Assembly: GCA_001898415.1 (NCBI GenBank)
Contig: MKTU01000039.1
Span: 1-64,000 of the forward strand
Source: Rhodanobacter sp. 67-28
GTDB lineage: Bacteria; Pseudomonadota; Gammaproteobacteria; Xanthomonadales; Rhodanobacteraceae
Direction: 5' to 3'
Length of the DNA stretch: 64,000 bases
In this document: piece after piece, positions 1-13,258 of the stretch
How the letters are laid out: each line of letters starts with the position of its first letter
How positions within the stretch are numbered: the stretch's first letter is position 1
The notes under the pieces: generated by a model
The model's input: only the letters and a program-made list of their open reading frames with translations
What the model was told of the DNA's origin: nothing
Database searches by the model: none
Translations under genes and position numbers: made by a program

Positions 1-18
1 TAAATTTCCTGATCTAAT

Positions 19-59
19 CGTTACATATATAACGTAATACTGTGATATACACTGTTACG
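19..59. promoter_or_regulatory. AT-rich leader with inverted half-sites ahead of the KfrA-like gene
   Basis: The first 65 bases are far richer in A and T than anything else in the window. They contain CGTTA at 19-23 facing TAACG at 30-34, and CGTAA at 33-37 facing TTACG at 55-59. Such facing half-sites upstream of a gene for a DNA-binding protein fit an autoregulatory operator, as known for plasmid KfrA. That use is inferred; no clear -35/-10 pair is visible. Confidence 0.25.
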
Positions 60-98
60 ATACTTCAAAAATGACCCTTCGAGCGACTGGAACTGCCC

Positions 99-1103
99 AT
101 GAGCCGTGTCAGTGATACCCGCCAACGTACCCGTGAAGCCGCCACCACCTTGGTGGCCGACGGGAAACGACCACATGAGCTCACCGTTGATCTGATCTAT
201 GCCGCCATCCAGCAAGGCAGTCGAACCACCATCAACGACGAGCTGAAATTGTGGAAGGACGAGCGGGCCAAAGCTGATGCACTCGGTGCTGAGCTGCCGC
301 CGATGATCGCGGACGCCATGCGTTCGCTCTGGGTGGCTGCGGTGGAACAAGGCGAACAAGTCTTTAGCGAGCATCGGCAGGCGCTGGAATCCGATCTGGA
401 GGCGCTGAAGCGGACGCACGATGACGTCGTTGCCGAATGCGCCGCGACGGTGGCGACCGTCCAACAACTGCAGCAGCAGCTCAACCAGCACCGTGAGGAA
501 AGTGCCGAGTTGAAGCGGCAGCTTGCCCAGGAAACTGACGCCAAGGGCGACGCACTCGGCCAAGTTCACGCCTTGCAGCAGGAAGTGGCTGCCGTTCGTG
601 CCGACTTGACCCATCAACTAGCGGAGGCGCGACACGCCCAGGATCGGCTGACCTCCGAGTTCCAGTCGACCCTTGCGACCCGCGATGCGGCCTTTCAAGC
701 AGAGCGCGACAAAGCAAACGAACGCGTGGAGGCGGCTCAGGCTCGCATGCTGCAGGAAACGGACGCCGCTCGCGAAGGGCTACGTCAAACCGAGCAGCAC
801 ATGGTCAAGCTCCGACAGCGATGCGAAGAGCAGCAAGGGAACCTCACGGAAGCACGCATGGAAGTCGCTCGCCATCGCCGTGAACTAGCCGATCGCGAGT
901 CCCAAATAGCAGCCTTGGTCAACGTGCAAACCGAACGCGATCAGTTGGCCCTTGAATTGGCCGCAATGCGCGGGCAGCTGACTGGGATGACGGTGGCGAT
1001 CCAGTCGGCCGAAGCCCGGGCCGCAGCCGCGGAGTTCCGGCTCGCTAAGGCGCCACCAACTTCCCGGAAACGGGCGCGATCAGAGGGAGGGGCTATTGGG
1101 TAG
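99..1103 (+). CDS. KfrA-type DNA-binding coiled-coil protein
   Basis: This 334-residue protein starts with a short basic region and a helix-turn-helix-like segment (about residues 10-60, around DLIYAAIQQGSRTTINDELK). The segment matches the N-terminal domain of plasmid replication/segregation proteins of the KfrA family. From about residue 70 to 310 it is almost entirely glutamine-, glutamate- and arginine-rich heptad sequence, as in the long alpha-helical tail of KfrA. KfrA binds its own promoter and can form DNA-bound filaments that aid plasmid maintenance; chromosomal relatives often sit in mobile elements. Here it lies alone at the window edge, with an AT-rich leader and gene-poor DNA downstream, so it is probably part of an acquired element. 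The family call is fairly secure; the role here is inferred. Confidence 0.75.
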   Translation: MSRVSDTRQRTREAATTLVADGKRPHELTVDLIYAAIQQGSRTTINDELKLWKDERAKADALGAELPPMIADAMRSLWVAAVEQGEQVFSEHRQALESDLEALKRTHDDVVAECAATVATVQQLQQQLNQHREESAELKRQLAQETDAKGDALGQVHALQQEVAAVRADLTHQLAEARHAQDRLTSEFQSTLATRDAAFQAERDKANERVEAAQARMLQETDAAREGLRQTEQHMVKLRQRCEEQQGNLTEARMEVARHRRELADRESQIAALVNVQTERDQLALELAAMRGQLTGMTVAIQSAEARAAAAEFRLAKAPPTSRKRARSEGGAIG

Positions 1104-1105
1104 GG

Positions 1106-1369
1106 ACTTTACATTTTTGGGGGTTAGGCAAAATTAGCCATCATCGAGGCATCGACCTCCACACGCTATCGGCACGTGCTCTTGTCGATCTCGGTCGACT
1201 CTGCGCCTGGCACACGCTCGCGAAAGAACGGCATCTAGCGCCGGGCGCCCAATGTGGCTGGCGGACCTTCACCCTCGCCGACCTTGCGGCGTTGGCGAGA
1301 GGCAACCCTCAGGCGCTGCCCATTGTCCGGGTCGCTCTCGTGCGGCCGACCCGCTGCAACCAGTCGTAA
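1106..1369 (+). pseudogene. Start-less open frame, possible gene remnant
   Basis: A reading frame stays open from inside the end of the KfrA-like gene to a TAA at 1367-1369. It has no ATG, GTG or TTG near a plausible ribosome site. From about 1136 the translation looks like real protein (ordinary hydrophobic pattern, for example IDLHTLSARALVDLGRLCAW and CGWRTFTLADLAALARG). I do not recognise the family. A 5'-truncated gene left by an insertion or deletion is the simplest reading; chance openness in GC-rich DNA is the alternative. Confidence 0.25.
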
Positions 1370-1500
1370 CCGTCGTCGGAACTCAGTCCGCCCATGCTCG
1401 CGGTGTCCTGACGGGAGGCGTCGCGACTGGCACGGCCGGAGACGCCGCGCTGATGGTGCTGGTATGGCTGCCGCGGTTTCTGTCTGTTGTCGCGTGTCAT
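1309..1500 (-). CDS. Possible small basic hypothetical protein
   Basis: A 63-codon frame begins with ATG at 1500, preceded by AGGA nine bases upstream on the minus strand. The product is very hydrophilic, rich in Arg, Gln and Ser, with no recognisable domain or signal. It overlaps the start-less plus-strand frame that ends at 1369, so at most one of the two is likely to be functional. The only support is the ribosome-site match and the absence of any better gene in this stretch. Confidence 0.2.
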   Translation of the reverse strand: MTRDNRQKPRQPYQHHQRGVSGRASRDASRQDTASMGGLSSDDGYDWLQRVGRTRATRTMGSA

Positions 1501-1742
1501 GGTGTTGAGTCCTGTGGACGAGGCAATGACCGGTCAACGAGCACACCGGTCCGGGCGTGACCAGGGAATCAGGCCGGAATGGCCCGGGATCAATGGCGCT
1601 GCGGTGATCGCACCGTTCCCGGCAAGAAACAGCGGTGGGCTGGCGGACTGTTCGCCCCGGGAAACACACCGGTCATCAGTCACGGGTTTTGCCGAGGGGG
1701 ATCGGCACCATCTGGCTGCCGAGTTCTTCGGAAATCCCCGCC
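1501..1742. other. Stretch without a recognisable gene
   Basis: Frames in this part are open only because the DNA is GC-rich. Their translations are Arg/Ala/Pro-rich and do not look like proteins. No tRNA, IS end or convincing hairpin was found. It probably holds the promoter of the exported VOC-fold gene that starts at 1743 and the junction of the accessory segment on the left. Confidence 0.4.
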
Positions 1743-2779
<1,037 letters not shown>

Positions 2780-2840
2780 TTATCTGGGAAAGATTGGAGC
2801 CAAGCTGGCCTTTCCCGACATACGCAAGCCATTGATTTGC

Positions 2841-4418
<1,578 letters not shown>

Positions 4419-4535
4419 GGGCGGCGGACGGGTATCGGGAAAGGATGGGCCAACGAGTGCGACGGGTGACGGAAGCTGCATGCCGGTCGCCGCGGCGAAA
4501 GCAGGAAGCTACGCGAGGCGACGATTCCCCATGCC

Positions 4536-4620
4536 CGTCATCCCGGCGAAAGCCGGGACCCGGTGACTTGTGCCGCGACGCTTGGGAAGGCGCTGGACCC
4601 CGGCTTTCGCCGGGATGACG
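4536..4620. repeat. Long perfect inverted repeat (REP-like) between guaB and guaA
   Basis: A 22-bp sequence at 4536-4557, beginning CGTCATCCCGGCGAAAG, is repeated as an exact reverse complement at 4599-4620, separated by 41 bp. Related palindromes occur in the window at 20387-20407 and 57328-57355. The folded RNA would form a strong hairpin between the guaB and guaA messages and could stop transcription partly or protect the upstream message from 3' decay. The repeat is seen directly; the effect is inferred. Confidence 0.8.
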
Positions 4621-4683
4621 GCGGTGTGGTACGGCGTGTGGCGGGAGGGGCGGGCATGGTAATGACCACCCTTCCCGGCCGGA

Positions 4684-6196
<1,513 letters not shown>

Positions 6197-6279
6197 GCGC
6201 CGGACCCGCGCGGCGCGGCCAATGTGATGACATAGCACCGCACCCGGCATGTATCTTGGCGACCTTCGCAGGAGCCGCC

Positions 6280-7293
6280 GTGCACGCCCATTCCTCTCAC
6301 GATCACCCCCACGATCACCCTCGCGATCACGCACAGGGACACGACCATGCCCATGCCCATGCGGCCGGTCATCCGCATGCCCACGGCGTGGCCCGTGATG
6401 CCGATCGGCGTTATCTGACGATCGCCCTGCTGTTGCTGCTGGGTTTCATGATCGTCGAGGTGGTGGTCGGCATGCTGGCCCAATCGCTGGCGCTGATCTC
6501 CGATGCCGGCCACATGCTGACCGACGTCGGCGCGATCGCCCTGGCGCTGGTGGCGATGCGGCTGGCCAGCCGACCGGCGCGCGGCAGCTACACGTTCGGG
6601 CTCAAGCGGGTGGAAATTCTCAGCGCGCAGGCCAATGGCGTGACCTTGCTGTTGCTCTCGGCGTGGTTCGTGGTCGAGGCCGTGCGCCGGCTGATCCACC
6701 CGCCCGCCGTGCACGGCCTGCTGGTCACCGTCGTGGCGGTGGCGGGCATCGGCGTGAACCTGCTGGCGGTGTGGGCGATGCACAAGGCCAACCGGGAAAG
6801 CCTCAACATCCAGGGCAGTTACCAGCACGTGCTCACCGACCTGTATGCATTCATCGCCACGGCGGTGGCCGGCGTGCTGGTCTGGTGGACGGGGTGGAAC
6901 CAGTTCGATTCCCTGGCGGCGCTGGTGGTGGCGGCGCTGATGCTCAAGGCCGGCATCGGGCTGGTGCGCGACGCCGGCCGGGTTTTCCTGGAGGCGGCGC
7001 CGCGCGGACTGGAACCGGACGCGATCGGCCAGGCCATGCACGCCCTGCCCGCGGTCACGCGGGTGGACGACCTGCACGTGTGGGAAGTGACCTCGGGCAT
7101 GCCGGCGCTGTCGGCACACGTCTTCGTCGAGCTCGACGTCGACTGCCACGACGTGCGCCGCGAACTGGAAGCCATGTTGCGCGATCGATTCGCGATCACC
7201 CATACGACCATCCAGACCGACCATGCGGCCAGCGGCCAGGTGGTCGCGACGCCCTGTTCGCTCGAGGCGCACGACACCGGCCACCGCAGCTGA
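6280..7293 (+). CDS. CDF-family divalent metal cation exporter
   Basis: A cation diffusion facilitator of the ZitB/CzcD/DmeF type, expected to export Zn2+ (or Co2+/Cd2+) across the inner membrane in exchange for protons. The first 40 residues are extremely His/Asp-rich, a metal-sensing tail. The first of about six membrane segments starts near residue 45. Transport-site pairs are visible as D75/H78/D82 in SDAGHMLTDV and as HVLTD in a later helix. A cytosolic C-terminal domain follows (VDDLHVWEVTSGM). The GTG at 6280 was chosen because AGGAG lies just upstream and no in-frame ATG fits. It is monocistronic and convergent with folD. Confidence 0.88.
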   Translation: MHAHSSHDHPHDHPRDHAQGHDHAHAHAAGHPHAHGVARDADRRYLTIALLLLLGFMIVEVVVGMLAQSLALISDAGHMLTDVGAIALALVAMRLASRPARGSYTFGLKRVEILSAQANGVTLLLLSAWFVVEAVRRLIHPPAVHGLLVTVVAVAGIGVNLLAVWAMHKANRESLNIQGSYQHVLTDLYAFIATAVAGVLVWWTGWNQFDSLAALVVAALMLKAGIGLVRDAGRVFLEAAPRGLEPDAIGQAMHALPAVTRVDDLHVWEVTSGMPALSAHVFVELDVDCHDVRRELEAMLRDRFAITHTTIQTDHAASGQVVATPCSLEAHDTGHRS

Positions 7294-7302
7294 GCGAACG
7301 AC

Positions 7303-8172
7303 CTAGCCGGCGCTGCCGCGGGCAGCCTGTGCCTCGGCCGCTTCCAGCGTGTTCTCCATCAAGGTGGCGACGGTCATCGGCCCCACCCCGCCCGGCACCG
7401 GCGTGATCCAGCTGGCGCGCTCGGCGGCCGGGGCGAACTCCACGTCGCCGACCAGCCGGCCGTCCTCCAGCCGATTGATGCCGACGTCGATCACCACCGC
7501 GCCGGGCTTGATCCAGTCGCCCCGCACCAGGCCGGGCTTGCCGACCGCGACGATCACGATGTCGGCCTGGCGCACGAAACTTTCCAGCTCCCGCGTGAAG
7601 CGATGGCACGAGGTGGTGGTGCAACCGGCGATCATCAGCTCCAGCACCAGCGGCCGGCCGACGTGGTTGGACACGCCCACCACCACCGCATGCTGCCCGC
7701 GCACCGGCCGATCGGTGTGGCCGAGCAGGGTCATCACGCCGCGCGGGGTGCACGGCCGCAGGCCGAACCGGCGCAGCGCCAGCCGCCCCACGTTGACTGC
7801 CTGGAACCCGTCCACGTCCTTGTCCGGGTCGATGCGGTCGACCAGCGCGTCTTCGTCGATGTGTGCCGGCAGCGGCGACTGCACCAGGATGCCGTGCACC
7901 TGCGGGTCGGCGTTGAGGCGGTCGATCAGCGCGAACAACTCGGCCTGCGTGGTCTCGGCCGGAAGGTCGTGATCGAAGGAACGGAAGCCCACCTGGTGGC
8001 AGGCCTTGCGCTTGTTGCGCACGTACACCGTCGAGGCCGCGTCGCTGCCGACCAGCACCACGGCCAGCCCCGGTGCAGGCAGGCCCCGACCGACCCGTTC
8101 GGCCACGCGCAGGTGCAGCTGTTCCAGCAGTTCCCGGGCGATGCGTTTGCCGTCGAGTATGCGTGCGCTCAT
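7303..8172 (-). CDS. folD: Bifunctional methylenetetrahydrofolate dehydrogenase/cyclohydrolase FolD
   Basis: FolD interconverts 5,10-methylene-THF and 10-formyl-THF with NADP+, supplying one-carbon units for purine synthesis and initiator tRNA formylation. The 289-residue protein shows the catalytic Tyr/Lys motif ([13 protein letters not shown]), the folate-site stretches QSPLPAHID and [25 protein letters not shown], and the terminal [14 protein letters not shown]. The nucleotide-binding loop reads GVSNHVGRP, where many family members have GRS. Start at 8172 is supported by AGGGA a few bases upstream; a -10-like GATAAT lies at 8199-8204 on the minus strand. Confidence 0.94.
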   Translation of the reverse strand: MSARILDGKRIARELLEQLHLRVAERVGRGLPAPGLAVVLVGSDAASTVYVRNKRKACHQVGFRSFDHDLPAETTQAELFALIDRLNADPQVHGILVQSPLPAHIDEDALVDRIDPDKDVDGFQAVNVGRLALRRFGLRPCTPRGVMTLLGHTDRPVRGQHAVVVGVSNHVGRPLVLELMIAGCTTTSCHRFTRELESFVRQADIVIVAVGKPGLVRGDWIKPGAVVIDVGINRLEDGRLVGDVEFAPAAERASWITPVPGGVGPMTVATLMENTLEAAEAQAARGSAG

Positions 8173-8256
8173 GCTGATCCCTGGCCGTAAAGGATGCATT
8201 ATCCGGGCTGGACGACATGCGCACAAACGGCAGCGCGCCGGCAACCAGGCAGGCTG

Positions 8257-8820
8257 ATGGAACACGACCCGCAATACACGATCGAGCTGGGCGACGCGCG
8301 CGTGCGGTTGCGCCCTTGGAACCACGCTGACGCCGACGCCCTGGTGGATGCCGTGCGCGACTCCGTGGACAGCGTCGGGCGCTGGCTGCCGTGGTGTCGC
8401 GCCGACTACGGCCACGATGCCGCCCATGCATGGATCGCGCGTTGCCAGGACGGCTGGCAGGCCGGCAACCATTTCGCCTTCGCGGTGCGCAGTGCGGCAG
8501 ACGGCTCGCTGTTGGGCGGCGTGGGGCTCAACCAGTTCGAGCCGATCCACCGCCGCGCCAATCTCGGTTACTGGATGCGCCAGGCCTGCCAGCGGCGCGG
8601 GCTGGCGACGGCGGCGGCGCAGCACGTCGCGCGCTTCGGGTTCGAGCAGCTGGGGCTGATCCGCATCGAGATCGTGGCGCTGCCGGACAACGCGGCCAGC
8701 CGCGCCACGGCGCTGCGCATCGGCGCACGATTCGAGTCGATCGCGCGCCAGCGCTTGCTGGTGGAGGGGCAACCGCGGGACGCGGCGGTGTACGGGTTGC
8801 TGCGGTCGGATCTTCCCTGA
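8257..8820 (+). CDS. GNAT N-acetyltransferase, RimJ/RimL type
   Basis: This 187-residue protein has the layout of RimJ/RimL-type acetyltransferases: an N-terminal strand [17 protein letters not shown], a central [20 protein letters not shown], the acetyl-CoA loop region [14 protein letters not shown], and the terminal [17 protein letters not shown]. Members acetylate N-termini of ribosomal proteins or small amines; the substrate here is unknown. It is divergent from folD, with starts 84 bp apart. The ATG at 8257 was preferred to an upstream in-frame ATG because the extension has no family similarity. Confidence 0.8.
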   Translation: MEHDPQYTIELGDARVRLRPWNHADADALVDAVRDSVDSVGRWLPWCRADYGHDAAHAWIARCQDGWQAGNHFAFAVRSAADGSLLGGVGLNQFEPIHRRANLGYWMRQACQRRGLATAAAQHVARFGFEQLGLIRIEIVALPDNAASRATALRIGARFESIARQRLLVEGQPRDAAVYGLLRSDLP

Positions 8821-8830
8821 GCGTCGACGA

Positions 8831-10234
8831 TCAGCGCGTGCGCTTGATCAGTTCGCTGAGCCGGCGGCGGGCCTTGTGCTGTTGCTCCTTGGTCAGCACC
8901 TTCTTGCGTCCGGCGTAGGGGTTTTCACCCTCGCGGAAGGCAATGCGGACCGGCGTGCCTTCGAGCTTGTAGCGTTTGCGGAAGAAGTTTTCCAGGTAGC
9001 GCTGATAGGCCGGCGCGATGTGCTTGGTGCGCGTGCCGTGGATGACGATGGTCGGCGGATTGGTGCCGCCCGGATGCGCAAAGCGCAGCTTCGGCGCATG
9101 GCCGTTGACCAGCGGCGGCTGGTAGCTTTCGTACGCCTTTTCCAGCGTGCGGGTCAGGTCGGAGGAGCTCAGCTCCCTGGTCGCCGACGCGTGCGCGCGC
9201 ACCACCGCGCGCATCAGCTCGCGCAGCCCGGAACCGTGCAGCGCCGATATGTGCACGCGCTTGGCCCAGTCGACGAACACCAGCCGACGATCCAGCGCGC
9301 GCAGGCATTCCTCGCGCTGATAGGCGTCCAGGCCATCCCACTTGTTGAGCGCGATCACCAGCGCCCTGCCCTCGTCGATGGCGTAGCCGATCAGGGTAAG
9401 GTCCTGGTCGGCCAGGTTCTCGCGCGCGTCGACCATCATCACCACCACCTGGGCGGCGGCGATCGACTGCAGCGTCTTGATCACGCTGAACTTCTCCACC
9501 GCCTCCTCGACCCGCGCCTTGCGTCGGATGCCGGCGGTGTCGATCAGGGTGTAACGCTTGCCGTCGCGCTCCAGCGGCACGCGGATCGGGTCGCGCGTGG
9601 TGCCCGCGACGTCGGAGACGATCAGCCGTTCTTCGCCCAGCAGGCGGTTGATCAGCGTGGACTTGCCGGCGTTCGGGCGGCCAACGATCGCCACGCGGAT
9701 ACTGCCGTCCTCCGTGGCCGGCTCGTTCGCGGCATCCTCGTCCGGCGGCAACAGCGGCAGCACGGCGCGGATCAGCTCGTCGGTGCCGCGACCATGCGCA
9801 GCGGAAATCGGCAAGGTGGTGGCCATGCCGAAGGCAGCGAATTCCGCCAGGGCGGCCTGTTCATCCAGGCCGTCGATCTTGTTCACGGCGGCGATGATCG
9901 GCTTGCCGCTGCGGCGCAACTCGCCAAGGATCACGTGATCCTGCGGCAGCAGGCCGTCGCGCGCATCGACCACGAAGACCAGCACCTGGGCCTCCTCGAT
10001 CGCCAGCCGCACTTGCCGCGCGGTGAGGACGTCGATCGCCTCATCGACACCCGACAGACCACCGGTATCGACCGCGAGAAACGGGCGCTCACCCAGATGG
10101 CACGCACCGTAGTGGCGATCGCGGGTGACCCCGGGCATGTCGGCCACCAGCGCGTCGCGGCTGCGCGTGAGCACGTTGAACAGGGTCGATTTGCCGACAT
10201 TGGGGCGACCGACCAGGGCGACGACGGGCAGCAT
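8831..10234 (-). CDS. der: Ribosome-assembly GTPase Der (EngA)
   Basis: Der is an essential GTPase needed for maturation of the 50S subunit. The 467-residue protein has two tandem G domains: the first with GRPNVGKS at residues 9-16 and DTGG as G3, the second with GRPNAGKS near residue 184, DTAG and NKWD. A KH-like C-terminal domain ([25 protein letters not shown]) and a basic tail follow. It is the last gene of the ndk-to-der cluster and lies 18 bp after bamB. Confidence 0.95.
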   Translation of the reverse strand: MLPVVALVGRPNVGKSTLFNVLTRSRDALVADMPGVTRDRHYGACHLGERPFLAVDTGGLSGVDEAIDVLTARQVRLAIEEAQVLVFVVDARDGLLPQDHVILGELRRSGKPIIAAVNKIDGLDEQAALAEFAAFGMATTLPISAAHGRGTDELIRAVLPLLPPDEDAANEPATEDGSIRVAIVGRPNAGKSTLINRLLGEERLIVSDVAGTTRDPIRVPLERDGKRYTLIDTAGIRRKARVEEAVEKFSVIKTLQSIAAAQVVVMMVDARENLADQDLTLIGYAIDEGRALVIALNKWDGLDAYQREECLRALDRRLVFVDWAKRVHISALHGSGLRELMRAVVRAHASATRELSSSDLTRTLEKAYESYQPPLVNGHAPKLRFAHPGGTNPPTIVIHGTRTKHIAPAYQRYLENFFRKRYKLEGTPVRIAFREGENPYAGRKKVLTKEQQHKARRRLSELIKRTR

Positions 10235-10252
10235 GGAAACTTCGTCCCGCGA

Positions 10253-11464
10253 TCAGGGCGAGGACAGGCGGTAGGCGCCGATGTGGCCCTTCACGTCCTG
10301 GACGTACACGACATCGCCAACCACCAGCGGCTGCGCGCGGATCGCCTTCTTGGAAAGCCGCTCGCGCGCGGCCAACGCGCCGTCGCCGGTCTGCAGCCAG
10401 TGCACATAGCCTTCGGCATCGCCGACCACCACGTAGTTGCCCTGCACGGCCGGCCCGGTCAGCCAGCGGTAGCGGAGCGCGTCGTTCTTCCACATGTCGG
10501 CGCCGCCGGACTTGTCGAAGGCCCACACGCGCGACTGATCGTCGACGCCGAAGATGGCATTGTATTTCACCGCCAGCGAGGTATAGCTGGAGAACGGATG
10601 CGACCACAGCGGGCGGCCACTGGGGCCGTCGATGGCCACAACGTTGCCGTGGTAGGCGGTGCCGTAGAGGGTGCTGCCGTCGAGCAGGATCGCGCCGTCG
10701 GCATCGTTCAGACGGTCGATCTCGGTGCGGCCCTCGCCGCTGGCCAGGCGCTGCTCCCACAGCTTGCTGCCGTTGTCCAGGCGCAGCGCGACCAGCAGGC
10801 CGTCGTCGCTGCCGAAGAACACCACGCCGTTGGCGACCAGCAAGCCGCCGTTGCCGCGCACGCTCAGCAGCGGCACGTTGCCCTGGTCGTTCACCCACTG
10901 GCGCTCGCCGGTGGCCGCGTCAAGGGAATAAACCCGGCCGTTGCTGCCGCGCACGATGACCTGGTTGCCGATGATCACCGGCGAGGCCAGCACCTGGGTA
11001 TTGAGTTCGGCTTCCCAGCGCGGGCTGCCGTCCTTTGCGTTGACGCCGTAGACGTGGCCGTCCAGCGTGCCCACCGCGAGCAGGTCGCCGCCTACCGCCG
11101 GACCGCCGGCATACTGGGCGTCCTTGCGCTTCTTGTCGCCCCAGCCGAACCAGCCGTGCGTGCGCGAACTCTTCGACCACAGCGTCTTGCCGGTCGCCGC
11201 GTCGAAGGCGGCCAGCTTGCCGTCGGTGCTGTCGGCGTAGAGCACGCCATCGACCACGGTCGGACGCAGCCGCACGCCACTGTCGCCCGCGCCGTCGCCC
11301 ACTCGTTCGCGCCACAGTCGCGTCACCTGCACCGTCGGCTTGAAATCCTTGGCCAGCGGCGTCGGCGGCTGCACGTTCTCCTTCTTGAAGGAGTGGCAGC
11401 CGGCGAGCGTCAGCAGCGAAACCAGCGAAACCAGCATGGCGCGTTTGATCATGTGAACTTTCAT
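10253..11464 (-). CDS. bamB: Outer membrane protein assembly factor BamB
   Basis: BamB is the beta-propeller lipoprotein of the BAM complex that inserts outer membrane proteins. The signal peptide ends in the lipobox LAGC (residues 20-23, lipidated C23). The rest consists of repeated PQQ/propeller blades, seen as recurrent AFDAATGKTLW, VYGVNAKDGSPRW and VYSLDAATGERQW motifs. The 403-residue length is typical. The ATG at 11464 overlaps the yfgM stop as ATGA with AGGG close upstream; a second ATG at 11452 would also give a good signal peptide. Confidence 0.93.
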   Translation of the reverse strand: MKVHMIKRAMLVSLVSLLTLAGCHSFKKENVQPPTPLAKDFKPTVQVTRLWRERVGDGAGDSGVRLRPTVVDGVLYADSTDGKLAAFDAATGKTLWSKSSRTHGWFGWGDKKRKDAQYAGGPAVGGDLLAVGTLDGHVYGVNAKDGSPRWEAELNTQVLASPVIIGNQVIVRGSNGRVYSLDAATGERQWVNDQGNVPLLSVRGNGGLLVANGVVFFGSDDGLLVALRLDNGSKLWEQRLASGEGRTEIDRLNDADGAILLDGSTLYGTAYHGNVVAIDGPSGRPLWSHPFSSYTSLAVKYNAIFGVDDQSRVWAFDKSGGADMWKNDALRYRWLTGPAVQGNYVVVGDAEGYVHWLQTGDGALAARERLSKKAIRAQPLVVGDVVYVQDVKGHIGAYRLSSP

Positions 11465-12111
11465 GCACCCTGCTTCCCGGCCACGGCCAGGTCATCGAGT
11501 TTCATCTGCAAGGCGCCGCGTTGCGGGGCGTCCTCGCTCAGCGCCGACATGGCCGCCTGGTAGGCCTTGCGTGCATCGTCCATGCGTCCAAGCTTGACCA
11601 TCGCATCGCCGCGGAGTTCCTGCACCATGCCCTGGAAGCTGCCGGGCGGCACGCGGTCGAGCGTGGCCAGCGAGGCCTGGGCCTGGTCGCGCGCCAATTC
11701 GACCCGCGCGATGCGCACCAGGGTCAGTGACTTCAGCGGCTCTTCGGTGGTGTGGCTTTCGGCCCACTCCAGCGAGACCTGGGCCTTGTCCAGTTGCTTG
11801 TCCTGCACTTGCTGGCGGGCGCGGTCGCTGACCGCGAACAGCGCATACGGCGATTTGGCGTAATCCTTCATCAACTGGTCGGTCAACTGGGCGGCCACGT
11901 CGGGCTTGCCCGACAGCTGCGCCACCTTGGCCTGCTGGTAGAGCTGCGAGGCCGCGCTCTCGTTGCGGGCCTGGTGGTTGCGCCATTGCTGCCATCCGAA
12001 GATGCCGACCAGTCCGATAAGAACACCGACAACGATCGAAACGCCGTTCTCGCGCAGCCACTTCTGTACCAACTCGCTCTGTTCGTACTTGTCGTACTCT
12101 TCAAATGCCAT
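11461..12111 (-). CDS. yfgM: YfgM-type periplasmic TPR protein (ancillary SecYEG subunit)
   Basis: The N-terminus MAFEEYDKYEQSELVQKW is the hallmark of the YfgM family. One membrane helix follows (about residues 23-41, SIVVGVLIGLVGIFGWQQW), then a periplasmic TPR-like domain. In E. coli YfgM associates with PpiD at the SecYEG translocon and helps hand proteins to periplasmic chaperones. The ATG at 12111 matches the family start; nine extra codons upstream have no support. It is translationally coupled to bamB. Confidence 0.9.
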   Translation of the reverse strand: MAFEEYDKYEQSELVQKWLRENGVSIVVGVLIGLVGIFGWQQWRNHQARNESAASQLYQQAKVAQLSGKPDVAAQLTDQLMKDYAKSPYALFAVSDRARQQVQDKQLDKAQVSLEWAESHTTEEPLKSLTLVRIARVELARDQAQASLATLDRVPPGSFQGMVQELRGDAMVKLGRMDDARKAYQAAMSALSEDAPQRGALQMKLDDLAVAGKQGA

Positions 12112-12185
12112 GCAATCACCGTTCAATAGGCCGCGCACCGCTTGGCGCAGTCCAGCGCGTAAACACAGGTAATGGGTGGATCAGA

Positions 12186-12205
12186 CCCGCCTGGTCGCAG
12201 GCGGG
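12186..12205. other. Short GC-rich hairpin between rodZ and yfgM
   Basis: CCCGCCT at 12186-12192 pairs with AGGCGGG at 12199-12205 around a 6-nt loop. There is no T-run after it in either direction, so it is more likely a message-processing or attenuating hairpin than a strong terminator. The 145-bp gap that holds it is the place where hisS stands in some related clusters. Confidence 0.3.
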
Positions 12206-12256
12206 CAGTGCGCAAGCATAACCGAATTGGGTCGCCGGCAGCGGCGGCGATGCCGA

Positions 12257-13258
12257 TCAGAGGGCAGTGGCGGAGGCCTTGCCGTCCTGCACTTGCACGC
12301 GGAAATGCGCGACGTTGGCGCGGCGGAAATCATCCATTCCCACCGCCTGCCCGTCGATCGCGACCTGGGCGCCGCCGACGTTGCCGATGCTCACGTTCAG
12401 CGGCTGGTCGCTGTGATAGACGGCGTGACTGCCCGCCGGCAGCAAACCGTATTCGAGACGCGTGCCGTCGGCACGGGTCACCTCGACCCAGCTCGGCGCG
12501 CTGAGCGTCAGCTCCAGCTGATGGCCACCGCTGCCGGCGGCGACCATCGCTGCCGGCGGCGCAGGCACGGCCGGACGAGTGTCGCTGGCGAGGCTCGGGA
12601 ACGGCGCCATCGAGGCCAGCAACGGCTGCTCTGATGCCGTGTCGGCGGCCGAGGCCTGCACCGGCGCCGCCGGCTGGCGGGCGCGGTCGGCGGCAACCAT
12701 CGCCGGGGTGCTGGTGCCGGCTTGCTCCTGCTGTGCCACCGGGGCGGCGTCCAGCGGGGCCAAATGGGTGATGTCCCGATCCAGCGTGCTTTTCACGCCG
12801 AACCAGAGCGTGGGCACGGCGATCACCAGCGTCAGCACCACGTAGGTGGCCGCAGTGGCGTAGCGGTCGAACAGGAAGCGCGAATGGGAGATGCCGCCAC
12901 TGGTCACCAGCGGCGCGTCGACCTGGCGGATGCGGTCCACTTCGAGCTGGATGGAGGCGTCGTTGATGCCCAGGTGGCGCCCGTACTTGGCGATGTAGCT
13001 GCCCAGGTAGACCTTGGAGTCGGTGCCGTCGTACTGATCCAGTTCCAGCTTGCGCAACACCCGCACCGGCAACCGCAGCGCGTTGGCGCAGGCCTCGAGA
13101 TCGAGCCCGCGTGCCTCGCGCGCCGCGCGCAGCCGGCTGCCGAAACTCGGCTGGGCCGATTCACCGGCCATCGCTCCCTGCCCCGCTCCATGGGCGAGGG
13201 AAGAATGGGTGCCGTCAGGCGCGTGGTCGAACATGGGAGACTGCTGCATGGACGTCAT
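12257..13258 (-). CDS. rodZ: Cell-shape protein RodZ
   Basis: RodZ links the MreB cytoskeleton to the membrane-spanning elongasome and keeps rod shape. The 333-residue protein has a cytoplasmic helix-turn-helix domain (about residues 38-105, GSRLRAAREARGLDLEACAN through YIAKYGRHLG), a membrane helix near residues 135-157, a Pro/Ala-rich periplasmic linker, and a C-terminal DUF4115 domain (LTLSAPSWVEVTRADGTRL). The ATG at 13258 overlaps the pilF stop as ATGA; a second ATG lies three codons later. Confidence 0.9.
   Translation of the reverse strand: MTSMQQSPMFDHAPDGTHSSLAHGAGQGAMAGESAQPSFGSRLRAAREARGLDLEACANALRLPVRVLRKLELDQYDGTDSKVYLGSYIAKYGRHLGINDASIQLEVDRIRQVDAPLVTSGGISHSRFLFDRYATAATYVVLTLVIAVPTLWFGVKSTLDRDITHLAPLDAAPVAQQEQAGTSTPAMVAADRARQPAAPVQASAADTASEQPLLASMAPFPSLASDTRPAVPAPPAAMVAAGSGGHQLELTLSAPSWVEVTRADGTRLEYGLLPAGSHAVYHSDQPLNVSIGNVGGAQVAIDGQAVGMDDFRRANVAHFRVQVQDGKASATAL

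Noticed and set aside
8876-11563. 895-codon open frame opposite der, bamB and yfgM
   Set aside because: It is the complement of three certain genes in GC-rich DNA; composition is unlike protein and there is no ribosome site.
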